Positions 49,498 to 56,897 of a stretch of 64,000 nt of DNA are shown here, piece after piece. This stretch comes from Streptomyces sp. NBC_00178. Lineage in GTDB: Bacteria > Actinomycetota > Actinomycetes > Streptomycetales > Streptomycetaceae. The stretch's first letter is position 1. Each line of letters opens with the position of its first letter. The stretch lies in NCBI RefSeq assembly GCF_036206005.1, contig NZ_CP108143.1, forward strand, positions 6,849,501-6,913,500, written 5' to 3'. The notes beneath the pieces were generated by a model, which saw only the letters and a program-made list of their open reading frames with translations, was not told the origin of the DNA and did not search any database. Both the position numbers and the translations under genes were made by a program.

Positions 49498-51252
49498 TCA
49501 CCCCAGAGGCGTGGTGCACTTCGTCGTCGTGCCGTCCGACACACAGGCCCGAACCGCACGGCCGTCCGTCGCCTTCATCGTGCCGGCGTCGGCCACCTTC
49601 GCGTACGAACCACCCGGCTGCCGGTCCTCCAGCCAGGCGGTGACACCCGGGGAATCCGTACGCGCCCAGGCGTAGTAGTCGGTCACGGACCACTTCGGCC
49701 GCGAGCCCGTCAGCGTGACCCGGGCGCCGCTGGGCAGAGCCACCGTCGCCCAGTCGGTCGCGACCGAGGCCCACGTGGTGACGCTGCTCGCGAGGACGCC
49801 CTCGCACCTCTGACCCGGTGCGCACGGACCGATCGCGCCCGTCGTCCACGACTTGTCGATGTTGTTGCCCTGCTGGGTGGCGAACGCCCACTCCTTGCCG
49901 TCCACGACCAGCCCGGCGATCTCGTCCTTCGACAGCGGGTCGAGCGCGACCATCTTCGTCGTGCCCGAGGCGGTCAACCGCGCGCCGGGCAACGGCTCGG
50001 GGCGGGTGGTGCGTGAGTCGGCTCCGCCGGACGGGTGCCGCATGAGGGTGGCGGAGACGTCGGCGCGACCCGGCGGGAGTTCGGCCTCACCCCAGTAGTA
50101 CAGGTGGTGAGGGTCCCAGGCCGGGCGGCCCTGGTAGATCTTCAGCCGGCCGCCCTGGAAGATGTTGGCATCCTCCACCGCGGTGGGCTTGTAGCTCGGC
50201 ATCCACTCGGTCACGCTCGCCGGGTCGATGTCCGTGCACGGGAGTTCGGCGCACGGAGCCTGCGACGGAACCGTTGCCGTCGCGTCCGGGTCCCTCGTGC
50301 ACTGCGTGCCCGTCGCGTCACTGACGCAGGCCCGCAGTTCCGGAAGCCAGGAGTACGCGCGGGTCGAGCCCGTCGTCGTACGGGAGGCGCCGGCCGGGGT
50401 GAAGGCGGTGTAGACGGGCCCCCAACGCCCCTCACCCTGCCAGGCCTCCAGCCAGAACCGTCCACCCGCCGGCAGTCCGCCCTCGGCCCAGCCCAGATAA
50501 CTGCCCTGCTTCAGGCGTCCGTCCACCTTCTGCACGAACGCGCCCGACGGCAGCTCGACCCGGCGGTACTCGGGGCGGTCCACGTACGACCAGTCGGACG
50601 CCGGGATCGCGTCCGGGTCGGCGTCCGGACACCATCCCTCGCACGGTCCGGCCGGGACCACCTCGGCACCGTAGGAGGCGACACAGCCGCGCTGGGTGCC
50701 GTCCGTCACGCAGGCGCTGTTGGTGTACGCGCCCTGAGGGATGGAGGTCGAGTACACGAACATGCCGGTGGTTCCGGTGGTGTCACGGTACGAACGCGGG
50801 TGCTGCAGCGTCAGCTTGATGTTGATGCCGTCGCCCCAGTTCTCCTCGGCGCGCAGCCACGCGTGTCCCGCCGTGACCCCGGACCCGAACCGCACATCGG
50901 CCCACGCGTAGGTGCGGCTCGTGTCCCAGGCGGGCTTGCCCGTGTACAGGGTGATCCGGGTGCCCGAGGCGAGCGTCGTCTCCTTCAGGACCTTGGGCGC
51001 TCCGCCCGACGCCCAGGCCGTCACCAGCCCGGGATCGGCTCCCTCGCAGGGGAGTTGAGGGCAGGGGGCCGCCGCGGCGGCGGGCGCGGCCGTCGCCGTC
51101 GGTGCCGTCAGCAGGGCGGCGGTCACGGCGGCCGCCACCGCCGAGGCGCAGCGTGACCACCACCGCAGCCGAGCCCTTGTGCCCGCCTGTCTCCGCTCTC
51201 CACTTTCCGGTCTGTGGCCGTTCGTCGTGCGTAAGGCTGTCGCGGTGTCCAT
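49498..51252 (-). CDS. Secreted four-repeat cysteine-pair protein with a TTA codon
   Basis: 584 aa from ATG 51252 (GGAGG at 5 bp). A basic N-region and hydrophobic helix (about 36-56) with TATAAPA form a signal peptide. Four repeats of 100-140 residues start near 63, 203, 333 and 477, each opening with a PC...C pair before a V-T-x-W-type motif (APCPQLPCEGADPGLVTAW; APCAELPCTDIDPASVTEW). Repeats 1, 2 and 4 end with ACV-(S/T)-D-x5-C (180-190, 308-318, 569-579); repeat 3 lacks that pair. Aromatic-rich strands (KPAWDTSRTYAWADV) suggest a beta-sandwich. Leu7 is TTA (51232-51234). Family not recognised. Confidence 0.85.
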   Translation of the reverse strand: MDTATALRTTNGHRPESGERRQAGTRARLRWWSRCASAVAAAVTAALLTAPTATAAPAAAAAPCPQLPCEGADPGLVTAWASGGAPKVLKETTLASGTRITLYTGKPAWDTSRTYAWADVRFGSGVTAGHAWLRAEENWGDGINIKLTLQHPRSYRDTTGTTGMFVYSTSIPQGAYTNSACVTDGTQRGCVASYGAEVVPAGPCEGWCPDADPDAIPASDWSYVDRPEYRRVELPSGAFVQKVDGRLKQGSYLGWAEGGLPAGGRFWLEAWQGEGRWGPVYTAFTPAGASRTTTGSTRAYSWLPELRACVSDATGTQCTRDPDATATVPSQAPCAELPCTDIDPASVTEWMPSYKPTAVEDANIFQGGRLKIYQGRPAWDPHHLYYWGEAELPPGRADVSATLMRHPSGGADSRTTRPEPLPGARLTASGTTKMVALDPLSKDEIAGLVVDGKEWAFATQQGNNIDKSWTTGAIGPCAPGQRCEGVLASSVTTWASVATDWATVALPSGARVTLTGSRPKWSVTDYYAWARTDSPGVTAWLEDRQPGGSYAKVADAGTMKATDGRAVRACVSDGTTTKCTTPLG

Positions 51253-51532
51253 CGCACCTCCAGTGCGTCGCATCCCTGCCATGACGGGAACCTGGCCCGG
51301 GGCGATGGAACCGGTGCCCGCTCTCCGGCCCGTCTCGTCCGCGTCTCCGTGATCCGGTGGCTCCACGGCCGTCGGACGCGAGGGAGAAGCGCCACGGACA
51401 TGGCGGAGGCCGAGGTGCCCCACCACGAGGGTGGAGCACCTCGGCCTCGGGTTCGCTGCACGCCGGGGGAGAGGGGCTGCTCCGCCGGGCCTTCCGGACT
51501 CCGGGGGCCCGGCATCGAGGGAGGCCCGGTCT

Positions 51533-52423
51533 CTACACCTCGTCGGCGAACACGGAGGCCAGTTCCCGCCATTCGGGAAGCGGCAGACCGGAGCCACCCT
51601 CGTCGGCGGTCAGAACCTGGAACGCGATGTGGTCCGCACCCGCGTCGTAGTACTCCGTCGCGCGGGCCTTCACCTGTTCGGCGTCGCCCAGGGCGAACAG
51701 GGCGTCGAGCAGCCGGACGCTCCCGCCGTCCTCGAAGTCACTCTGTGCGAAGCCCAGGCGCAGCAGGTTGTCGGTGTAGTTGGGGAGCTGGAGGTACATC
51801 TCCAGCATCGTCCGCGCGGTGGTGCGGGCCCGGTCGACGTCCGTGTCGAGCACGACCGACAGCTCCGGGGCCAGCAAGGCGTCGGGGCCCAGCGCCTCGC
51901 GCGCCTCCGCGGTGTGCTCGGCCGTGACGAGATACGGGTGTGCGCCGAGCGCGCGGTCGGTCGCGAGCTTCAGCATCTTCGGGCCGAGCGCCGCCAGAAC
52001 CCGTCGCCCGGAGTCGACCGCCGGACCTGCCGCCTCGAGTGCGTCGAGGTACGACACCATGGCGCTGTACGGCTTCGCGTACTGCGGCACCATCGGGCCG
52101 TGGCTGACGCCCAGGCCGAGGACGAACCGGCGCCGCGCCGCCGCGTCGAGGGTCTCGATGCTCGCCGCCACCTCCTCCGCCGTGTGGTCCCAGATGCTCA
52201 GGATGCCCGTGGCCACAGTGACCTTGGAGGTGGCGGAGACCAACGCGACCGCGTCGTCGGGCGACGGACTGCCGCCGAGCCACAGCGTGCCGTACCCCAG
52301 GTCATCGAGTTCGGCCACCGCTTCGGCGATCGCCCGCCTGCCCGCGTCGTCGGTCCGTGACCCGTGCAGGGCTCCGCTCCAGATGCCGACCCGTCCGAAT
52401 GCCGTGCGCGTCTCAGAAGTCAT
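51533..52423 (-). CDS. LLM-class F420-dependent oxidoreductase
   Basis: 296 aa luciferase-like TIM barrel: GRVGIWSGALH start, LGYGTLWLGGSP, VTVATGILSIWDHTAEEVAA and RRRFVLGLGVSHGPM are the F420-LLM landmarks. It should use coenzyme F420 to reduce or oxidise an unknown substrate. It lies 108 bp downstream of the ECF41 sigma gene on the same strand, the place where ECF41 loci usually carry a carboxymuconolactone decarboxylase/oxidoreductase/epimerase, so it may be part of that sigma factor's output. Confidence 0.9.
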   Translation of the reverse strand: MTSETRTAFGRVGIWSGALHGSRTDDAGRRAIAEAVAELDDLGYGTLWLGGSPSPDDAVALVSATSKVTVATGILSIWDHTAEEVAASIETLDAAARRRFVLGLGVSHGPMVPQYAKPYSAMVSYLDALEAAGPAVDSGRRVLAALGPKMLKLATDRALGAHPYLVTAEHTAEAREALGPDALLAPELSVVLDTDVDRARTTARTMLEMYLQLPNYTDNLLRLGFAQSDFEDGGSVRLLDALFALGDAEQVKARATEYYDAGADHIAFQVLTADEGGSGLPLPEWRELASVFADEV

Positions 52424-52531
52424 GGTCTGATCAACAGCGCCCCGCCGCCGCTATTCCCGGGCCGCGCCTGGTTCATCCGAACGGGTGGCGACGTTTCCCA
52501 CCGCACCCCCGGTGGTGACCGCGGACCACCT

Positions 52532-53455
52532 TCATTCCACGAGCCTGCGTGCCGCACGGACCTGGTGATGCAGGGCCCACGCGTCCGCCACCGGGCCCAG
52601 ATGCGCGAGCTTGTCGGGATTGATGACCGTCCCGATCGCCTGGATCCGTCCGTCGAGCACATCGAGCGCCATCGTGTGCAGCACTCTGCCGTCCCTGTCG
52701 CGGAAGACCGCGCCCGGCCGGCCGTTGACCTCGTGCGTTTCGAGCACGACGTGGGTCCGGAGCATCGACGGGAACACGGAGGCCAGAAGCCGGGCCACGC
52801 TCTCGGAGCCGTTGACGGCCCTGGCGAGCTGCGGAGCCTTCCCGCCGCCGTCGCCCACCATCGTCACATCAGCGGCCAGGAGTTCCCGGAGCCCGTCCAC
52901 ATCGCCGTCCCTGAGGGCGTCGAAGAACTGCGCCGCCAGGACCTCCCGTTCCTTCCGGTCCGCCTCGAAGCGGGGCCGTCCCGCCGTCATGTGACGCCGG
53001 GCCCGCACCACCAGCTGCCGGCACGCCGCCTCCGACCGGCCGACCGCGGTGGCGACCTCGGGGAAGCCGAAGCCGAACACCTCCCGCAGCACGAACGCCG
53101 CCCGCTCCAGCGGGCTGAGCCGTTCGAGGAGCAACAGGGCCGCCATCGACACGGAGTCGGCCAGCTCCGCGGATCGCGCCGGGTCCTCGTACGGGTCGGT
53201 GAGCAGTGGCTCGGGGAGCCACGCGCCCACGTACTCCTCCCGGCGCACACGAGCCGACCGCAGCACGTCGATGGAGACCCGGGTCACCGTGGCGGAGAGG
53301 AACGCCTTGACCGATCTCGGTTCGGTCGAGGAGGTCTCGAAGCGTAGCCAGGTCTCCTGGAGGGCATCCTCGGCCTCACTCACACTCCCGAGGATCCGGT
53401 AGGCGATCGAGAAGAGCAGCGGCCGGAGTTCCTGGAACTCCTCGGTCCTGCTCAT
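52532..53455 (-). CDS. ECF41-type sigma factor with SnoaL-like C-terminal domain (SigJ-like)
   Basis: 307 aa. Sigma region 2 (about 8-75, FSIAYRILGSVSEAEDALQETWLRF), region 4 (about 105-160, FPEVATAVGRSEAACRQLVVRARRHM) and a NTF2/SnoaL extension (about 175-290). The extension carries DGGGK and a late NPDKLAHL, the two motifs by which ECF41 factors are recognised and autoregulated. No separate anti-sigma factor is needed in this group. ATG 53455 overlaps the stop of a possible short upstream frame. Its own ECF41 promoter motif lies at 53670-53696. Confidence 0.93.
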   Translation of the reverse strand: MSRTEEFQELRPLLFSIAYRILGSVSEAEDALQETWLRFETSSTEPRSVKAFLSATVTRVSIDVLRSARVRREEYVGAWLPEPLLTDPYEDPARSAELADSVSMAALLLLERLSPLERAAFVLREVFGFGFPEVATAVGRSEAACRQLVVRARRHMTAGRPRFEADRKEREVLAAQFFDALRDGDVDGLRELLAADVTMVGDGGGKAPQLARAVNGSESVARLLASVFPSMLRTHVVLETHEVNGRPGAVFRDRDGRVLHTMALDVLDGRIQAIGTVINPDKLAHLGPVADAWALHHQVRAARRLVE

Positions 53456-53631
53456 GCGCAGCCGCCCCTGACGGCACGGGGTCCACGGGACGCCGCACAA
53501 CGGTACGCGCGGGCCGGGCGCCGACACGCGCCGTCCGGCCCTTCGGCCCGCCGCTCTCCAGGGGAGGACCCCGCCCCTCCCGACAGCCGGCCTGCCGTCA
53601 ATCCGTCACCTGTTCGCGTCGCGAGGTCCAT
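53452..53631 (-). CDS. Possible 59-aa leader frame before the ECF41 gene
   Basis: ATG 53631 has an excellent AAGGAG at 6 bp and follows the ECF41 promoter by about 40 bp. The frame ends with TGA overlapping the sigma ATG (ATGA), which would couple translation. Composition is Arg/Gly/Ala-rich after residue 15 and resembles no protein, so it may be a short leader or a remnant of the conserved enzyme gene usually found here. Confidence 0.3.
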   Translation of the reverse strand: MDLATRTGDGLTAGRLSGGAGSSPGERRAEGPDGACRRPARAYRCAASRGPRAVRGGCA

Positions 53632-53669
53632 CGTCCACTCCTTCACAGCGAATCCCCTGGACTCCTCGG

Positions 53670-53696
53670 GACGAGACAGCGCCCCTCACTGTGACA
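53670..53696 (-). promoter_or_regulatory. ECF41 promoter
   Basis: On the minus strand TGTCACA (53696-53690), exactly 16 bp, then CGTC (53673-53670): the published ECF41 consensus TGTCACA-N16-CGTC. It faces the ECF41 gene, whose start is about 210 bp downstream, indicating autoregulation and co-control of the following F420 oxidoreductase. Confidence 0.85.
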
Positions 53697-53779
53697 TCGC
53701 CGTCCACCGGACACGGGGAAGCATGTGTACGCGTCCCGGGCCTGTCCGGACGGGAGCGAACACGGGCGGTCCCGGTCAC

Positions 53780-53941
53780 ATGCGCGGTGTCGGACGGGTG
53801 TGCGCCCCGGATCCGTCCGTTCACGTCGGCCGCTGGCCAGGGGCCGGGCTTCGTGACCACGTCAAGGTGTGCGACGCGTGTCGTCACGATCTGGTGGACG
53901 CCCTGACCTCGCCGTCCGCCCGGAACACGGCTACGCGGTGA
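53780..53941 (+). CDS. Possible 53-aa protein with H-x3-C-x2-C motif
   Basis: ATG 53780 opens a short frame ending LRDHVKVCDACRHDLVDALT plus a few residues, with the H-x3-C-x2-C pattern of small zinc-ribbon/anti-sigma motifs. No strong ribosome site. It is divergent from the ECF41 operon. Very tentative. Nothing else is seen in 53697-54014. Confidence 0.2.
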   Translation: MRGVGRVCAPDPSVHVGRWPGAGLRDHVKVCDACRHDLVDALTSPSARNTATR

Positions 53942-54014
53942 CAGGGCGCCCCGGACGCCGGTGCGTCGTCGTGACCCGTCCGCCGGGTGAACGACGGGAC
54001 GACGCCTGACAGGG

Positions 54015-54725
54015 CTATCGTGCGTTTGCCTCGGCTGTTTCGGGAGCGGCGTCGGCCGACGCGCGAGGTGACACGAGACCGTAGAAGACGGAGCGTCCCT
54101 GCTTGTGACGCTCCAACAAGCCCTGCGCCACGCCCTGTTCCAGCGTGTTGCGCACAACGGCGACCTGTACGCCGCGTTTCGGCTGCTCCTGCGTCAATGC
54201 GGCGGCGACCTCGGCCGACGACTTCGGCTCCCGCTGGCCCGACAGGTATTTTCCGACCAGTTCGCGCCAGGTCGGCTCGCCGGTGGACTTCGCCCCACCG
54301 CCCTTCGCGGCGGTGGACTTCGGCCCGCCACTCTTCGCGGCGGTGGACTTGGACCCACCACCCTTCACGGCGCTGGTCTTCGGTGCCGCGTCCTTCGCCG
54401 CGGCGGACTTCGTCTTCGCCGGCTCCGACGCGGATCTCCCCGCCCGCTTGCGGACCGCAGGCCTGCCCTTGGCCCGGCGGGCCGGCGGCACCGAGGCGGT
54501 CGCCCGCGACTCGACGGCGGGAGCGACCGGCTCCGCCGTGGTGTCCAGCACCGCCTGCATCCTGATCAGGACCTGCTCACCGCTTTCGAGGTGGATGAGC
54601 TGCTCCTGAAGGTTCGTCAGTTCCGCACGCACTCGCTCCTGTGCACTGCGGTTCTCCGACAGATCGTCGGCGATTCGCTGTGCGTAATCCGCGCTGATGC
54701 CGGCTGGTGGAGAATTTTTGGCCAT
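54015..54725 (-). CDS. Histone-H1-like basic protein with winged-helix C-terminus
   Basis: 236 aa. N-terminal coiled coil (about 14-65), an Ala/Lys/Pro-rich basic linker (about 80-150) with tandem 10-residue repeats of KGGGSKSTAA type at 121-150, then a winged-helix-like domain (about 151-218, WRELVGKYLSGQREPKSSAE, VVRNTLEQGVAQGLLER). The lysine-rich tail resembles HupS/H1-type linkers that coat DNA; the C-terminal domain may give sequence or partner specificity. AGGA lies 5 bp before the ATG. No close family known to me; nucleoid-associated role inferred. Confidence 0.75.
   Translation of the reverse strand: MAKNSPPAGISADYAQRIADDLSENRSAQERVRAELTNLQEQLIHLESGEQVLIRMQAVLDTTAEPVAPAVESRATASVPPARRAKGRPAVRKRAGRSASEPAKTKSAAAKDAAPKTSAVKGGGSKSTAAKSGGPKSTAAKGGGAKSTGEPTWRELVGKYLSGQREPKSSAEVAAALTQEQPKRGVQVAVVRNTLEQGVAQGLLERHKQGRSVFYGLVSPRASADAAPETAEANAR
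54276..54365 (-). repeat. 30-bp coding repeats (KSTAAK linker)
   Basis: Three tandem 30-bp units encode the lysine/glycine-rich 10-residue repeats at residues 121-150 of the histone-like protein. Confidence 0.7.
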
Positions 54726-55202
54726 GTGATCCTCGTCGTTGGCTGAGCTTCAAGGTGTGTGGTCGCTGATGCTACTCACACCGACAAGGTCACGGAGGCA
54801 TTCTTTTACGCAAAGTGTGACCTACTCGAACAGGGGACTGCTCCTGTGCCGCGCCCTCCACACAGTTCGCCCATCGATTTGCCTGCCGTGATCCGACCCG
54901 TCGCCGTCCTGGGACGGGTGCCACCGCTGCCGGATCACCAGGAGCGGCCGAGGTGCTGGATTCAGCCAATGGTGCGGGTGTGGTGGTGCTGTGAAGTCCG
55001 CTGTTCGAACCAGGTCGACTCGGCACCGGAACGGCTCACGAGGCTGCTCGCCGGGTGGCGCCCGCCGTACCGCTCGCGCCGGGCGGATCCGCCTGGCGCG
55101 GCCGCGCCGACAGCTCGGAGTGATTGCCGCACAACCATCTGTGCCTGTCGCGGGTCACATCAAGCAGGAGCAAACAGCTCTCAGGGACACAAGGGGGAAA
55201 TA
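54726..55202. other. Intergenic, no gene seen
   Basis: 477 bp between divergent genes. It is locally less GC-rich, as expected for promoters. A through-running forward frame has no ribosome site and no protein-like sequence before the SapA-like start at 55203. Confidence 0.5.
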
Positions 55203-55652
55203 ATGGGAATCAGGCGCAATATCGCGACTGCCGGAGCGGTGACCGCACTGGTGGTGGGGGCCACGACCGCATTCAGCGCCACCGCTTCCGCCGCGCCCAA
55301 CGTCACGCCGCAGGGTGTCTGCGGCAGTGCGTACAAGACCGTCAACTCCGTGCCCGTCGGTTCGCTCGGGACCGTCTACCTGACGTACAACTCCGCGAAC
55401 GGCAAGAACTGCGTCACGACCATCCGGTCGACCCCGGGCAAGGCCAAGCCCATGTCCACGTACATCTACGTGCCCGCCACCGACGAGTACGCCGGTGACA
55501 ACGGGAACTTCACGTCGTACGCCGGCCCCGCCCGCGTGTACGGCAAGGGCTACTGCGTGAGCTGGGGCGGCAACATCGACAACGTGTACGTGTCGGTGGA
55601 GAACTCCAACTGCGCCTCGCTGAAGGAGCGCAGGACGGTCGAGGTCCGCTGA
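55203..55652 (+). CDS. Secreted SapA-like (spore-associated) protein
   Basis: 149 aa with a signal peptide (about 1-31, ending ATASAAPN). The mature part has four cysteines (CGSAYK, KNCVTT, GYCVSWGG, SNCASLKE), probably two disulfides, and the order VYLTYNSANGKNC, then YAGPARVYGKGYCVSWGGNI seen in Streptomyces spore-associated protein A relatives. Extracellular or spore-surface location is expected; biochemical role unknown. Family assignment is from memory of SapA-type sequences. Confidence 0.7.
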   Translation: MGIRRNIATAGAVTALVVGATTAFSATASAAPNVTPQGVCGSAYKTVNSVPVGSLGTVYLTYNSANGKNCVTTIRSTPGKAKPMSTYIYVPATDEYAGDNGNFTSYAGPARVYGKGYCVSWGGNIDNVYVSVENSNCASLKERRTVEVR

Positions 55653-55670
55653 TCCGGACGTCTGCCGGCC

Positions 55671-55767
55671 GCGGGTTCCCGTGCCGCTTCCCGTGATCCT
55701 CCTGGCAGCCCCGGCCTTCCGGGGTGTCGGACGGTGTGCGTGGGCCGCGGACGGCCCGGGAACCCGC
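55671..55767. terminator. Long-range inverted repeat between convergent genes
   Basis: GCGGGTTCCCG (55671-55681) and CGGGAACCCGC (55757-55767) can pair across 75 bases between the SapA-like gene and the converging NTF2-like gene. Weak as a terminator because of the loop. Confidence 0.35.
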
Positions 55768-55791
55768 GAGGGGCCGGCGGGTGGTCGCCGA

Positions 55792-56790
55792 TCAGTAGAT
55801 GTTGGCCTCCACCTCCGGCCCGTCTCCCCGGGTGCCGTTGATCTGGGCCCGGAGCGAGATCTCGTCGTAGACGCGGTGCTCACGGACGATCCTGCCGCCC
55901 TGGACCAGGAACTGAGACACACCCAGCACGGTGACCGGCCGGTCGGTCAGCGGGCCGAAGGCCGGTGTTCCCCGGTAGGTGCCGTGCATGGTCCAGGTGA
56001 CGGCGATCCGCAGGCCGGCGTACCGCTCGGCGTGGTTGGTCTGCACGTCCCGCACCGCGAACCGGGCGTCGGGGAAGGCTCCGACCATGGTCAGCAGATC
56101 ACTCTGGTACCGCTCGGGGCGGATGACGGTCCGGTCGCCGATCGTGTGCAGGAAGAGATCCCGCACCATGTAGTCGTTGACCTTCTGCAGACGGCGCTGC
56201 GTCCACACCTCGTCGATGAACTCCAGCACCATCTCGCACTCGGGGCGGAACTCGTCGGGGCGAGGTCCGCTGACGCCGGCCAGCAGCACGTCCGCGGGAG
56301 GCGCCTCGGTCATCGACCCGCTGTAGCCCTGGAACCGGAGGGCGCGCGCCGCCTCGTCCGGGTCGGCACCGCGCTGCAGGCAGTCCGCGAGCTCGTCCCG
56401 TACCACCCACTCCTCGACCATCCGGCCCCTGCGGTAGAGGCAGTTGGCGACGGTCCGCTTGCGGATCCGGATGTTCCTGCCGTCGACCAGGTGTTCGTCC
56501 GCCGAGAAGACCAGGTGCGAGCTGAGGAAGGCGTCGTCACCGCGGGCCTCCCACACCACGTCCTCGGCCTGGCCGATGTGGCCGGGCGTGCTGCCCATGC
56601 GCATGGTGCTGCCCTCGATCACACCGTCGCGGCCCACCACGGTCCCGAGACTCGTGTGGACGATCGAGTCCGGCTCGTAGTTGTCGACGATGTAGGAGAT
56701 GTCGCGACCGACCCAGATGCGGTCCGTCACCTCGCGGATGAAGTCGTCCGGGTCGGAGTAGGGGAGGTGGGCGACGGGGTCCAGCGGCAT
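55792..56790 (-). CDS. Double NTF2/SnoaL-like protein of the catabolic island
   Basis: 332 aa from ATG 56790 (AAAGGTG site). Two NTF2-like domains: about 15-135 (IREVTDRIWVGRDISYIVDNYEPDSIVHTS) and about 185-320 (FIDEVWTQRRLQKVNDYMVRDLFLHT), resembling SnoaL/ester-cyclase proteins. These can be isomerases, hydrolases or non-catalytic binders. 107 bp downstream of the permease gene, but with its own CTACATACGCAT element (56819-56830), so probably a member of the LacI regulon next door. Confidence 0.8.
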   Translation of the reverse strand: MPLDPVAHLPYSDPDDFIREVTDRIWVGRDISYIVDNYEPDSIVHTSLGTVVGRDGVIEGSTMRMGSTPGHIGQAEDVVWEARGDDAFLSSHLVFSADEHLVDGRNIRIRKRTVANCLYRRGRMVEEWVVRDELADCLQRGADPDEAARALRFQGYSGSMTEAPPADVLLAGVSGPRPDEFRPECEMVLEFIDEVWTQRRLQKVNDYMVRDLFLHTIGDRTVIRPERYQSDLLTMVGAFPDARFAVRDVQTNHAERYAGLRIAVTWTMHGTYRGTPAFGPLTDRPVTVLGVSQFLVQGGRIVREHRVYDEISLRAQINGTRGDGPEVEANIY

Positions 56791-56818
56791 GGTGTTCACC
56801 TTTCGGCCGATCATGTGA

Positions 56819-56830
56819 ATGCGTATGTAG
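56819..56830 (-). promoter_or_regulatory. Variant LacI-type site before the NTF2-like gene
   Basis: On the minus strand CTACATACGCAT; it shares CTACATACG with the site before the LacI gene at 63781-63792. It lies 29 bp before the gene start. Confidence 0.45.
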
Positions 56831-56897
56831 TGGATGGTGCTGCGGGAGAGTGTCTCCCGTGGTGGCGCCGGGTCACCGGCAGTCGGTCCGGCATGGC

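Noticed and set aside
47616..49559. Minus-strand open frame of about 650 codons opposite the fused permease
   Set aside because: Hydrophilic Glu/Arg/Gly-rich mirror of a hydrophobic membrane protein; a classic shadow.
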